64,000 nucleotides of DNA from Paramesorhizobium endophyticum (lineage in GTDB: Bacteria > Pseudomonadota > Alphaproteobacteria > Rhizobiales > Rhizobiaceae). Both the position numbers and the translations under genes were made by a program. Numbering within the stretch: position 1 is the stretch's first letter; each line of letters begins with the position of its first letter. Of the stretch, positions 9,471 to 17,620 are shown piece by piece. The notes below the pieces were generated by a model, which was not told the origin of the DNA, searched no databases, and worked only from the letters and a program-made list of their open reading frames with translations. The stretch covers positions 248,001 to 312,000 of the forward strand of contig NZ_BMHH01000002.1 in NCBI RefSeq assembly GCF_014640615.1, given 5' to 3'.

Positions 9471-9980
9471 CTATTGGGGACCTTCGCTGTCGTGAAGAAA
9501 AACGTCAAATGAATGGGTGGCGTCCTCTAGCTCACCACTCTCTATCTTCTTCAGGATCGCGTCAGCTATTGCGACACGATCAAATAAGCCATTCTCCTCC
9601 CCAACGAAGCCTGCCTCACGTATGAGACGTTCCAATTGGTACTCAAAGTTCAAGAAGGCTTGTGCCCAATCATTGTATCGGCGAGGGTCCTTCGAGGGAT
9701 CAAAGCGGTCTTTATGTATGTCATAGAGAGCTAAAAAAACGTGCAGGATGACCTGCTTTTCCCGTTGGGTAGCTACATAATTGATTTCATTATTAAATGC
9801 GGCCTCTGGACCGTATTTATCTATCAACTCGTATTGCAAACGCCAAGGAACAGTTTCACGCCTACGCCACGAAGAAATCGTTTGTTTTGCAACGCCTAAC
9901 GCGCTCGCCAGAGCGGTATCGGTTTCCGTTCTGGTAAGCCGCTTCAGGGTGGAAATATATACGTCAATTCGTTTTGTCAT
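9471..9980 (-). CDS. Prophage CI-like repressor
   Basis: This 169-residue protein begins with a phage-repressor HTH: MTKRIDVYISTLKRL, then DTALASALGVAKQTISSWRRR, which is a clear turn-plus-recognition helix. The rest is helical and charged and contains no S24 peptidase Ser/Lys motif, so cleavage-type induction is not apparent. The ATG at 9980 fits the domain start; an upstream ATG at 10016 would run through the palindrome and is less likely. It is divergent from the early operon and separated from it by a 16-bp palindrome, the usual place for a lysogeny switch. Its role as the maintenance repressor is inferred from position and fold. Confidence 0.7.
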   Translation of the reverse strand: MTKRIDVYISTLKRLTRTETDTALASALGVAKQTISSWRRRETVPWRLQYELIDKYGPEAAFNNEINYVATQREKQVILHVFLALYDIHKDRFDPSKDPRRYNDWAQAFLNFEYQLERLIREAGFVGEENGLFDRVAIADAILKKIESGELEDATHSFDVFLHDSEGPQ

Positions 9981-10007
9981 TTGTTGCGTGTTGACAAGTA
10001 CGCAAAA

Positions 10008-10023
10008 TGAAGTCATGACTTCA
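10008..10023. promoter_or_regulatory. Palindromic operator between repressor and early genes
   Basis: TGAAGTCATGACTTCA is a perfect 16-bp palindrome placed 28 nt from the repressor start and 2 nt from the start of the first rightward gene. A TTGACA hexamer lies just to its left (9991-9996). The position suggests an operator for the repressor or for the early regulator. Confidence 0.6.
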
Positions 10024-10025
10024 AT

Positions 10026-10247
10026 ATGAGTACAAAGCCAAGCACCCTCCGTTCTTTGGACGCCGGCCCCGAATTGCTCCAAGCGATTCGAGGTGGGCTC
10101 ATAATTCAAGGTACTTCTCTCTCACGATGGTGCCGTGAAAACAATGTTGACCGCGTCTGGGCATCGGACGCTATTCGAGGGAAGCGTAACGGCCCAAAAG
10201 CGGTCGCTCTCCGTAACAGACTGGTTGCCATAGCGGAGCAACCATGA
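10026..10247 (+). CDS. Small early DNA-binding protein (Ner-like position)
   Basis: The 73-residue product is basic and contains a helix-turn-helix-like run (GTSLSRWCRENNVDRVWASD) followed by AIRGKRNGPKAVALRNRLV. Small proteins of this kind sit directly upstream of the transposase in many Mu-like phages and act as early regulators, as Ner does in Mu. I do not recognise a precise family. The start almost touches the operator palindrome, so the mRNA leader must be very short. The stop overlaps the transposase start by 4 nt, showing translational coupling. Confidence 0.65.
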   Translation: MSTKPSTLRSLDAGPELLQAIRGGLIIQGTSLSRWCRENNVDRVWASDAIRGKRNGPKAVALRNRLVAIAEQP

Positions 10248-12286
10248 TGAAGAATTCGTCTTGGATATCAACGGTAGAATTTGCGGAACTTGCCGGAATC
10301 CATAGGCGTGTAGCAAATCGTATTTGCCGCCAGATTTCCGAAGAGAAAACCCAGGTCTGGCGCGGCGCTTCCCTCGAAGTCCGCACCATCGACGGGCAGG
10401 GCGGCAAGTCGGGCATTCAGTATCAGGTGAAGGTTTCCAGCCTTCCGATGCTCCTTCAGGACCGTTTAAATGCCCTTCAAAGCTCCCCTGAAGACGTTTT
10501 AAGCATCCGTTTCGGCGAGCAGGCGCAGCGGGAGCGCAACTGGAAATACGACGTCATCCGGCCAATTCTGGAGCATCCAAAGCACTCTGCCGGGCGGGAG
10601 GCCGAAATCAACCGGCTGAAAAATACCCAGAAACTGGACTGGAACGGTAAACACAGGCTCCTGACCAAAAGTACGCTCTATCGCTGGGTTCAGGAGTTTG
10701 AGGCGAGCGGCGGCTCCGTTCATGTCCTCGCGAGGGGAGTGCGTGTGGACAAAGGCAAGCGCCGTGTCTGGGTCAGCAAGCAGTTTACCGACCATGTTCC
10801 GCTGGACATGGAGATGAAGAAGACGATCCACGCCGACCTCAAAACCTATGTGCAGGGCCTTCTCGCGGGCGGTGCGCAATTCAAGCAGACCTTGGTGCTG
10901 GCGGCGGAAAAGCTCAAGGAAATCTGCAAGGCCTACGGTGCCGTGATCGGTGATCCGGCCTTGATCGGGACGGTTTTTCGTGTTCCGCACGCCTTCGTGC
11001 AGGAGGAAATGCACTTCAAGGCGGTCTACCGGCACAACCGGGACCGCAAGGCCAGCGAGGACAAAGCGCCGCGCATTCGCCGCACCACGAAGAACCTCGC
11101 CCCGATGGAAATCGTCGTCATGGACGTTCATCACATCAACGTGCTGATGACGCGGGAGGACGGTTCTACGGCGACACCTAAACTGTTGGCTTTCCATGAT
11201 ATTGCGACCAATAGGGTCTATTGGGAAATTGTCTTCTTCGAGGAGCGCGGCGGGGTTCGCAACGCGGATGTCATCCACGCCTTCGTCAACATGTGCCAGG
11301 ACCCGGCGTTCGGCGTTCCGCAGTTTCTCTATGTCGATAACGGTTCGGAATACGGCTTCGCCGACGATCTGGAAGACGCCTTGAAGCTCGGCTGCAAGGT
11401 CTCGGCCTTCAATGGCGAGGAAGATCGCAATCGTGTCATCCGGGCACGGGCTTATAATGCGGCGGCGAAGCATGTGGAGGGCTGGTTCCGGCAGATGAAC
11501 CAGCAATATTTCCGGCACATTCAAGGCTGGATCGACGATGATCGCATGAACCCGAAGCGTCCAGCCATGGGCAAGCTGCCAGCGCCGTTCAACCACGGGT
11601 TCGACGCCTTTTGCGATACGGTACGGGCCTATGTGCGCGCCTATGAGCACATGCCGCAGAAGGGCGCGTTGAAAGGAAAATCGCCCGCCATGGCCTTCAA
11701 GGCGCATGTGGAGGCGGGCTGGAAGGCGACGGTTCTGGACCCCGAAAGCCTGCTGACGGTTTTCACCCGGCCCGAAACCCGCGTGGTGGAAAAGCATTCC
11801 ATTCGCGTCAAGGGCGGCGAGCCTTGGGTTTGCGATGGCTTGCTGGAATATCACGGGCGCAAGGTCATCGTGCATATCCCGAAATATCACGGTTTCTCGG
11901 CGTTGTTGGTGACGGACGAGGCGGGCAACCACATCGGCATTGCCACGCGGGATGAAGCCTATGATGTGCTGGACGCGCGCGGGGCCAAGGAAAGCGCCCG
12001 CCGCAAGTCGCTTCGCAACAAGAGCCTGACCAAGCTGGCTAAATCGGTTCCGCATATCGATGCCGGTGCGGAACTTGTCGCCTTTGGCGAGAAGCAGTTG
12101 CCCGTGGTGCCGAACGAACCGGACGGCGTGATTTCAGTGACGGGGCCAGCGTCGGATGGGCGGGCGCTTTTGCCGGTTTCGGCCATCAAGAATTCCCGCC
12201 AGGAGCGCGACGAAGAACTCCGCCGTCGCAATGCCGAAGTCTCCCGGATAGCGGAACAATTTTTTGGAGGACGCAAAGCATCATGA
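10244..12286 (+). CDS. Mu-type DDE transposase
   Basis: This 680-residue transposase belongs to the MuA family, which cuts phage ends and joins them to target DNA. An N-terminal Mu DNA-binding HTH (STVEFAELAGIHRRVANRIC) and further helical domains precede the catalytic core. The DDE triad appears as Asp294 in VVMDVHHINV, Asp365 in LYVDNGSEYG and Glu412 in AKHVEGWFRQM. A beta-barrel and a basic C-terminal tail that would contact MuB follow. All three catalytic residues are present, so the enzyme may be active. It overlaps the upstream regulator by 4 nt and the ATPase gene by 4 nt (ATGA). Confidence 0.93.
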   Translation: MMKNSSWISTVEFAELAGIHRRVANRICRQISEEKTQVWRGASLEVRTIDGQGGKSGIQYQVKVSSLPMLLQDRLNALQSSPEDVLSIRFGEQAQRERNWKYDVIRPILEHPKHSAGREAEINRLKNTQKLDWNGKHRLLTKSTLYRWVQEFEASGGSVHVLARGVRVDKGKRRVWVSKQFTDHVPLDMEMKKTIHADLKTYVQGLLAGGAQFKQTLVLAAEKLKEICKAYGAVIGDPALIGTVFRVPHAFVQEEMHFKAVYRHNRDRKASEDKAPRIRRTTKNLAPMEIVVMDVHHINVLMTREDGSTATPKLLAFHDIATNRVYWEIVFFEERGGVRNADVIHAFVNMCQDPAFGVPQFLYVDNGSEYGFADDLEDALKLGCKVSAFNGEEDRNRVIRARAYNAAAKHVEGWFRQMNQQYFRHIQGWIDDDRMNPKRPAMGKLPAPFNHGFDAFCDTVRAYVRAYEHMPQKGALKGKSPAMAFKAHVEAGWKATVLDPESLLTVFTRPETRVVEKHSIRVKGGEPWVCDGLLEYHGRKVIVHIPKYHGFSALLVTDEAGNHIGIATRDEAYDVLDARGAKESARRKSLRNKSLTKLAKSVPHIDAGAELVAFGEKQLPVVPNEPDGVISVTGPASDGRALLPVSAIKNSRQERDEELRRRNAEVSRIAEQFFGGRKAS

Positions 12287-13074
12287 GCAGTCTGCCTTCG
12301 CATATACCGGAAACGTTGATCGAAACGGATACGGTAGGCCTTGTTCGCAATACCGTCCGCATGGCGCGCGATCTTGGCGTGACCATGCATATCGTGGGCC
12401 GTCCGGGCACCGGCAAGACATCCGCGCTCTGGCACATCGCGCAGGAGTTCAACGGAACTTACGTTGAAATCGACGGCGCTCATAAAAAGATTAAAGGAAT
12501 GCTGGAACTGCTTCTGCAGAGCAAGCGGCTCTGGGACCGGGAACAGCATACAACCCAACTGGCGGACGCGGTTCAGCGAGCTTTTCAACCACGGCATACC
12601 ATTGTCGAAGGTGCTGGTTGGGAATATGTGCCCCAGCTTTTGATCGTTGATGAAGTCCAGACGCTTGAAGCGACAGCCGTTCGGGAACTGGTGCGCATAC
12701 AGGAGCGCTGCCAGCTTGCTCTTGTGATTGCCGGAAACGAAGAACGGCTTGCGGGAACGAACAAGGAAATCGACACGCTGGAACAGAACGAGAGACGCAT
12801 TGCTGCCCGCTGCGTGTTGCCGGGGCCGTCGAAGCGGGACTGCGAATTGATCGGCGCCAGCTTCAATGTCGAGGGAAAGGACGCCTATGCCTTCGTTGTC
12901 GAATACGGCCTGGCAACGAATTTCGGCGACCTGAACTATCTTCTGACCTTTGCCGAAAGGCTTACCGGCGGTGTGGTCGGCATCCGGCTGAACCATTTGC
13001 TGGATGCTCATCGCTTGATCGGGAAAAATTTGAAATTCAACAAGGAGTTAGGACGCCGAAAAGGCGCTGCCTAA
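12283..13074 (+). CDS. MuB-like transposition ATPase
   Basis: This 263-residue AAA ATPase is the MuB partner, which binds target DNA and activates the transposase. Walker A is GRPGTGKT (residues 39-46), Walker B is LLIVDEVQ with Asp123-Glu124, and an IAGNEE sensor follows. It lacks the N-terminal HTH domain of Mu MuB, as do many short homologues. Its start overlaps the transposase stop in an ATGA, and GGAGG lies about 13 nt upstream. With the transposase it forms a complete replicative transposition pair. Confidence 0.9.
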   Translation: MSSLPSHIPETLIETDTVGLVRNTVRMARDLGVTMHIVGRPGTGKTSALWHIAQEFNGTYVEIDGAHKKIKGMLELLLQSKRLWDREQHTTQLADAVQRAFQPRHTIVEGAGWEYVPQLLIVDEVQTLEATAVRELVRIQERCQLALVIAGNEERLAGTNKEIDTLEQNERRIAARCVLPGPSKRDCELIGASFNVEGKDAYAFVVEYGLATNFGDLNYLLTFAERLTGGVVGIRLNHLLDAHRLIGKNLKFNKELGRRKGAA

Positions 13075-13213
13075 CCTCACGACAAGTTCACATACCCCGA
13101 AATCCAAGGCTCCGCGTCGTTGTCGCGGTGTGGGCGGAGCTTTGTCTGAAATACCCGGCGTATCTGCATTGCGTTGCGCCGGTTCAACAATCACCAGTGA
13201 GGAAAGTGGGAAA

Positions 13214-13825
13214 ATGTCAGTTACCAGAACGGAAAGTTATAGTGGGTTCGGAGAACTCATGGATACGATGGATTCCGCAGTCTCCATGATAAAAGCCTTC
13301 GGAAGAATGCTCGAATACACGCTGCGGACGGGCGATGACGTGAGCGACATCAGCTATGGCGTCGAGAGAATCCTTGATCAGCAGTGCGAAGATTTGGGCT
13401 TTCTCCGCGACGCCATCAGCGGCCAGTACGAGCGGTTGAAGGAAAGCAAGCTTGAAATCAGGGATATTGCGCTCACGGCAAAGTGGGCTGCCGTCAGTCC
13501 TGAAATCGCAAGACGTGTTATCAGCATTGCAACCGGCATCGGGCTGGAAGAGCGCGATGGCAATAACCCGAGTGAAACGGTCGAGATTGGATATCGGAGT
13601 TCCATTCTCAACGCCATGCAGAATGTAGCGAATGTCAAAGCAATCGCTACGGAAACAGGCGTAGGGGAGGATAAAGTGGAGGCCATTCTGAATAAGGCGC
13701 TGGTTCTCCGCCCTGGCGAGGAGAGGTTTCTGAGCGAGCCGGAGCCTCCCATAGCAGAGACGCGGGAGCATTCCTTCAACGAGGCATTCGGCCATCAGGT
13801 CGCCATGGCGAATATGGGAGCCTGA
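13214..13825 (+). CDS. Unrecognised prophage early protein
   Basis: The 203-residue product is mostly helical and acidic, with no membrane segment and no motif I can name. I chose ATG 13214 because GGAAAGTGGG precedes it; the frame extends upstream to 13130 without a good start. It ends 1 nt before gemA and lies in the stretch where Mu-like phages carry host-interaction and replication-helper genes. No function is proposed. Confidence 0.6.
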   Translation: MSVTRTESYSGFGELMDTMDSAVSMIKAFGRMLEYTLRTGDDVSDISYGVERILDQQCEDLGFLRDAISGQYERLKESKLEIRDIALTAKWAAVSPEIARRVISIATGIGLEERDGNNPSETVEIGYRSSILNAMQNVANVKAIATETGVGEDKVEAILNKALVLRPGEERFLSEPEPPIAETREHSFNEAFGHQVAMANMGA

Positions 13826-13826
13826 C

Positions 13827-14267
13827 ATGGCGGGTCGTGCAAAATCATCTGGCATTTCGAAAAAGCAGATTGCGCTGCTGCACGTCGCCAAGCGCGACTT
13901 GTGTCTAACCGAAGACGATTACCGGGCGATTCTCGCCCGGTACGGCAATTGCGAAAGCAGCGCCGATCTCGACGCCACAGGCTTCGATTATGTCATGCGG
14001 TATTTCACAGCGCTCGGGTTCCGCTCCACCTGGACGAAGCGGACCTATGGAAACCGTCCGAACATGGCGTCTCCGGCGCAGGTCGATTTGATCCGCTCCC
14101 TGTGGCGGCAGTTTACCGGTAGCGACGATCCCGAAGACCGGGAACTCAACCGCTGGCTCAATCGCTTTCATCATGTGTCAGCCTTGCGCTTCGTGGACAC
14201 AGCCAAGGCGAAGAAGATCATCCCGGCGCTGAAAGCAATGGTCGCCCGCAAACAGGATCAAATTTGA
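13827..14267 (+). CDS. gemA: GemA/gp16 family regulatory protein
   Basis: This 146-residue protein belongs to the DUF1018 family of Mu GemA, a phage early protein that affects host gene expression. Typical features are the N-terminal KKQIALLHVAKRDLCLTEDDYRAIL, the central FDYVMRYFTALGF and the C-terminal SPAQVDLIRSLWRQF followed by a helical segment. It starts 1 nt after the preceding stop and closes the early operon. A non-coding gap, the probable site of a deletion, follows. Confidence 0.85.
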   Translation: MAGRAKSSGISKKQIALLHVAKRDLCLTEDDYRAILARYGNCESSADLDATGFDYVMRYFTALGFRSTWTKRTYGNRPNMASPAQVDLIRSLWRQFTGSDDPEDRELNRWLNRFHHVSALRFVDTAKAKKIIPALKAMVARKQDQI

Positions 14268-14724
14268 AGGCGGTTTGAAGGGCTTGGGCGCGTTTCTCGT
14301 GCTCGCGGCCTTTCTGTGTACGGTAGCGCTGCCTCTCGCGTGTCAGCGGCAATTTTAAAGGATTTGCCGGTAGCGGCGTTTCAGGGTAATAAAGAACTCG
14401 CGTCGAGCCATCACGTTACGCCTGTCTTGAACAGCGAGGATGATCTACGGCCCCCCCGGCGCTTTTTTCTTTGCAGAATTCTGCGGTTTGCCAAAATAGG
14501 CGTTTCCGTGTAGCTTTAAGTTGCGCTGAGCAGGAAGCGAGCCCCCAGCGGGCTTTGGGATTGGCATTTCCGGCCCCCCGGCGCATTCTCCTCTCAAATT
14601 CAGCCACACCCCTGCCAAGGCAGGCATGATCATGGATGCCGTGGCGGGCATAATAATCCGGTAAATCTCGCGAGAGGCCGGATATGAGTTGCTTTTCCCC
14701 TTTTCTCCCTTTGCAGGTGCGCCG
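14268..14724. other. Non-coding gap at a probable deletion junction
   Basis: About 460 nt separate gemA from the protease gene. In full Mu-like phages this interval holds the middle regulator, lysis, terminase and portal genes. No convincing frame is present on either strand. Two similar C-rich patches (near 14450-14466 and 14572-14583, both containing GGCCCCCC-GGCGC) lie within it, and could be remnants of the deletion event. No promoter or terminator stands out. Confidence 0.5.
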
Positions 14725-15705
14725 ATGACGGGGCAGCCGGGTGCTTCCGCCGATATCGTCGCCATGAGCGCCGCCGCGCTTCCCGTGGCGGATGCCGCTG
14801 TTCCGGAGTGGCTGCATGTTCTCCCGCTGGGCGAGTTTTCCGGCGTGGACGGGCGCGGCCCCTATCGCAACGACGATCCCGGCGCGCTGATATCGCGGTT
14901 TCATGAGGAAGGCCGCAAGCTTGCCGTCGATGAAAACCATTCGACGGACCTTGCCGCCAAGAAAGGGTTTTCCGCCCCGGCGCGCGGCTGGATCGTGGAA
15001 TTGCAGAAACGCGATGACGGTATCTGGGGCCGCGTCGAATGGACGCCGGAAGGCCGTGCGCTGATGCAGAGCAAGGCTTACGGCTATGTCTCGCCGGTTT
15101 TCATTTCGGCCGCCAAGGCCCCTCTCGTCGTTCGCAAGCTCTTGCGCGTAGCGCTGACGAACGATCCCAACCTCACGTCACTCAAGGCGCTGCATTCGGC
15201 GCGGAAAGGGCCAGACATGGACCATGAGCAATTGCTTTCAGCGCTTCGCACGGCTTTGGACCTTGGGGCCGAAGCCGATGGCGCGGCCATTCTCGACGCG
15301 GTGAACAAGCTTTCCCAAAGCCGCCATAGCGCCGATCCCGCCCAGTTCGTGCCGATTGCGATGTTTCAGGCGACGGTGGCCGAACTCAACAAGCTGCGCT
15401 CGGGCATTTCGCAGGAAAACGCGGAACGCATTGCTGACGCGGCCATCCGGAACGGCAAGCTCCTGCCGTTCATGCGCGACTGGGCGGTCAATCTTTGTCA
15501 GGCGAACAAGGCGGCATTCGACGATTTCCTTGAAGGCGCAGGAAAGCCGGTGGGCGAGTTCATCACCTCGCTGCAAACCAAGTACGACTTCAAGCACTCC
15601 CAGCTCAACGGCAAAACCGGCGACGCGCAATTGGGTGAGGTGCATCGCAATCTCGGGCACAGCGCCGAAGACGTGAAAACCTATGGCGGAAAGGCTGACA
15701 AATGA
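14725..15705 (+). CDS. Mu gpI-like prohead protease with scaffold tail
   Basis: This 326-residue protein is a Mu gene I family maturation protease fused to a scaffold-like C-terminus. The N-terminal half shows FHEEGRKLAVDENHSTDLA (Asp69, His72) and AYGYVSPVF (Ser123), matching the family's DHxT and YxSP motifs. An in-frame ATG at 15217 (residue 165), with AAAGGG just upstream, could start a separate 162-residue scaffold, like gene Z nested in gene I of Mu. ATG 14725 is chosen for its AGGTG site. Its stop overlaps the head gene start by 4 nt. Confidence 0.85.
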   Translation: MTGQPGASADIVAMSAAALPVADAAVPEWLHVLPLGEFSGVDGRGPYRNDDPGALISRFHEEGRKLAVDENHSTDLAAKKGFSAPARGWIVELQKRDDGIWGRVEWTPEGRALMQSKAYGYVSPVFISAAKAPLVVRKLLRVALTNDPNLTSLKALHSARKGPDMDHEQLLSALRTALDLGAEADGAAILDAVNKLSQSRHSADPAQFVPIAMFQATVAELNKLRSGISQENAERIADAAIRNGKLLPFMRDWAVNLCQANKAAFDDFLEGAGKPVGEFITSLQTKYDFKHSQLNGKTGDAQLGEVHRNLGHSAEDVKTYGGKADK

Positions 15706-16592
15706 TCATCGACGCAAGCTCGCTACGCGACCTCTTCACCGGTTTCAGCACCTCCTTCAACAAGGGTATCGGCGCGGCCCCGAGCCGCTGGGACAAGGTA
15801 GCCATGAAGGTTCCGTCCTCGGCGGCGGGCAACAATTATTCCTGGCTGACCGATTTCCCCGGCATTCGCGAATGGGTTGGCGACCGCATCGTGCATTCCC
15901 TTTCCGCCGCCCGCTATGTGGTGGAAAACAAGGAATTCGAACTGACGGTCGGCGTCCGGCGCAAGGATATCGAGGACGATCAATACGGTATCTACGGCAA
16001 GCGGTTCGAAGGTATCGGCTATGAAACCGCGATGCACCCCGACGATCTCGTGTTCTCGCTTCTCGGGCAGGGCACGGTAACGAGGTGCTTCGATGGGCAG
16101 TATTTCTTCGATCCCGATCATCCGAATTATGATGAACAGGGCAAGGAAATCTCCGCGTCCAACTTCACCGCAGGCGATGGGCCGGCGTGGTATCTGGTCG
16201 ATGGCAGCAAGCCCTTGATGCCGATGATCTATCAGGAGCGCCAGCCATTCGTTTTCGAGCAGATCACCAACAACGAGGACAGCTATGTTTTCATGAAGGG
16301 CGAGTATCTCTACGGTACGCGGGGCCGCTCCAATGCGGGTTTTGGTCTGTGGCAGCTTGCCTATTGCAGCAGGGCTGAACTTACCTCGGCCAATTTCGTC
16401 GCCGCCAAGGTCGCGATGGCTTCCTATCGCCGTTCGAGCGGCAAGACGCTCGGCATCGCACCGACGCACATGGTCGTACCGCCTGTGCTGGAAGAGAAGG
16501 CGCGCCAGCTCCTTAATGCCACGCTCATCAATGGCGGCGAAAGCAATGTCTGGGCGGGTTCCGTCGAACTCATCGTCACCCCGTATTTGTGA
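15702..16592 (+). CDS. Mu gpT-like major head protein
   Basis: The 296-residue product matches the Mu gpT major capsid subunit family: DLFTGFSTSFNKGIG at the N-terminus, a middle region with WLTDFPGIREWVGDR and FELTVGVRRKDIEDD, and a C-terminal TLGIAPTHMVVPPVLEEKA and VELIVTPYL. It should form the icosahedral shell together with the upstream protease/scaffold. It appears full length. Start and stop are coupled to neighbours: ATGA overlap upstream, 10 nt to the Mor-like gene downstream. No portal or terminase gene is present in the element. Confidence 0.9.
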   Translation: MIIDASSLRDLFTGFSTSFNKGIGAAPSRWDKVAMKVPSSAAGNNYSWLTDFPGIREWVGDRIVHSLSAARYVVENKEFELTVGVRRKDIEDDQYGIYGKRFEGIGYETAMHPDDLVFSLLGQGTVTRCFDGQYFFDPDHPNYDEQGKEISASNFTAGDGPAWYLVDGSKPLMPMIYQERQPFVFEQITNNEDSYVFMKGEYLYGTRGRSNAGFGLWQLAYCSRAELTSANFVAAKVAMASYRRSSGKTLGIAPTHMVVPPVLEEKARQLLNATLINGGESNVWAGSVELIVTPYL

Positions 16593-16602
16593 GGTGCAAC
16601 GC

Positions 16603-17013
16603 ATGAAGGATGCAGCCAGCGGTATGGAAGCGCAATTACGGGAACTCCTGGGCGACGAGGATTTTCTGAAACTGGTCGAGAATTACGGCGGCATACGCCT
16701 GTTTGTTCCGTCGTTCGGTGCCAACGAGATGACCAATGTCGAGAGGGTGCTTGGGGCGGATGCGGCTCGAAAGCTGGCGGAACTTTGGGGCGGGGATTAC
16801 TTGGTCCCGCCTCTCGCGAGAACCTTCCGGGCAATCCGCTATCAGCGAGACGGCCTGTCCAATGCGAAGATCGCCCAGAGGCTTGGCATTACGGAAAGCG
16901 GCGTGGTGCGGATATTCAGTCGGGAAAATGCCGCGAGGCGCGTGAGGCGCGAGAAACTCCGGGGCGGTCTGGATACAGCGGGGTCGACACGCTCCGGCTC
17001 TACGATAGCCTAA
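16603..17013 (+). CDS. Mor-family transcription activator
   Basis: The 136-residue protein resembles the Mor/C activators that switch on Mu middle and late genes. A dimerisation region is followed by a C-terminal HTH in RYQRDGLSNAKIAQRLGITE-SGVVRIFSR. The start ATG 16603 has GAGGTG about 7 nt upstream. In Mu, mor lies before the structural genes; here it directly follows the head gene with a 10-nt gap, so the order is unusual or results from deletion of intervening genes. Its target promoter was not identified. Confidence 0.8.
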   Translation: MKDAASGMEAQLRELLGDEDFLKLVENYGGIRLFVPSFGANEMTNVERVLGADAARKLAELWGGDYLVPPLARTFRAIRYQRDGLSNAKIAQRLGITESGVVRIFSRENAARRVRREKLRGGLDTAGSTRSGSTIA

Positions 17014-17115
17014 ATCTCTGGCATGGCGCGACGCGCGGGATTATTGCCAAATGATCTTGCGCGCGTTGCCATCTGATTTTGCACCGATTGCGCATGAAGG
17101 CTGAAAGGGCACGGT

Positions 17116-17439
17116 ATGGACCGTTTGGAAAAATGCCACCAGTGCGGCAAGCTCGCTCTTGAAGGCGAGATGATCACGATCACTGTTTCCGAGTACGAAT
17201 CGCTGAAGAGCGCCGCCGCCTCAACGAATAGGAGGAAAGCCATCGCAGGCTATCGGGCGGCTTCCAGTTCGAAGATTGGCCGCACTCCGGAACTGGCGGA
17301 ATTCATTATCGAGTGCGCGGCCACGATGACAGTTGCTGAAATTGCGATGGCTTGCCGCGAGAAATTCGGGGACAAAACCCCGTCATGGTCCTCGATCTAT
17401 CGCTTCGTGGCCGCGATGAAGAGGCACCGCCAGATTTGA
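17116..17439 (+). CDS. Unrecognised prophage protein with a helix-turn-helix-like tail
   Basis: The 107-residue product begins with a CxxC pair (KCHQCGKLALEGE) that could bind a metal, then a basic linker. It ends in MTVAEIAMACREKFGDKTPS-WSSIYRFVAAM, which looks like a HTH of the kind found in DNA-binding phage proteins. AAAGGGC precedes the ATG. It is the last gene before the right end. No family is assigned. Confidence 0.5.
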   Translation: MDRLEKCHQCGKLALEGEMITITVSEYESLKSAAASTNRRKAIAGYRAASSSKIGRTPELAEFIIECAATMTVAEIAMACREKFGDKTPSWSSIYRFVAAMKRHRQI

Positions 17440-17558
17440 AGCGACACCTACTATCAGTGATTTGTCGGCTACGTCCTGCCACGATTAAATAAAACCGCAG
17501 CTTCCTGAACGTTCCCGCAAATTCCCACATGTTCGGGATTAATTAGAGGATATCCACT
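17440..17558. other. Right end of the transposable prophage
   Basis: This stretch holds no gene. It contains an inverted TGGGAATTT (read on the minus strand at about 17528-17520), matching the left-end repeats. TCCACTGC at 17553-17560 mirrors GCAGTGGA at 9241-9248, an 8-bp inverted pair that may mark the termini. No 5-bp target duplication could be recognised. Confidence 0.4.
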
Positions 17559-17617
17559 GCATGACCTTGTCCGAAAGTCTGCAACTTACTGCGCAGACCT
17601 TCGGCTCGGGCTCATGC
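17559..17617. repeat. Palindromic intergenic repeat, family A, copy 1
   Basis: It begins GCATGACCTTGTCCGAAAGT, then CTGCAACTT, and ends GGGCTCATGC. It is related to copies at 33422, 49502 and 56314. The ends (GCATGA/TCATGC) are inverted, so it folds into a hairpin and may end parE transcription. It directly abuts the right boundary of the prophage. Confidence 0.65.
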
Positions 17618-17620
17618 CCG

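Larger units (their letters stand above)
9241..17560. mobile_element. Reduced Mu-like transposable prophage
   Basis: The block holds, in order, a divergent CI-like repressor, a small early regulator, a MuA-type transposase, a MuB ATPase, an unknown early protein, GemA, a Mu gpI-type protease/scaffold, a gpT-type major head protein, a Mor-family activator and a small HTH-like protein. These are diagnostic of Mu-like phages. Portal, terminase, tail, tail fibre and lysis genes are missing, so it is about 8 kb against the 35-40 kb of a full phage. All remaining frames are open. The outer limits given are estimates between the lexA promoter and the repeat next to parE. It is not at a tRNA, as expected for transposition. 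Confidence 0.85.

Noticed and set aside
9293-9508. 71-codon minus-strand frame in the prophage left end
   Set aside because: No ribosome site, no conserved pattern, and it covers the putative transposase-binding repeats.
10499-12055. Open frame antisense to the prophage transposase
   Set aside because: The forward frame has the DDE catalytic residues; the antisense one has no start context or known domain.
14416-14940. Frames on either strand in the gap after gemA
   Set aside because: They lack ribosome sites and overlap the start of the protease gene; composition looks random.
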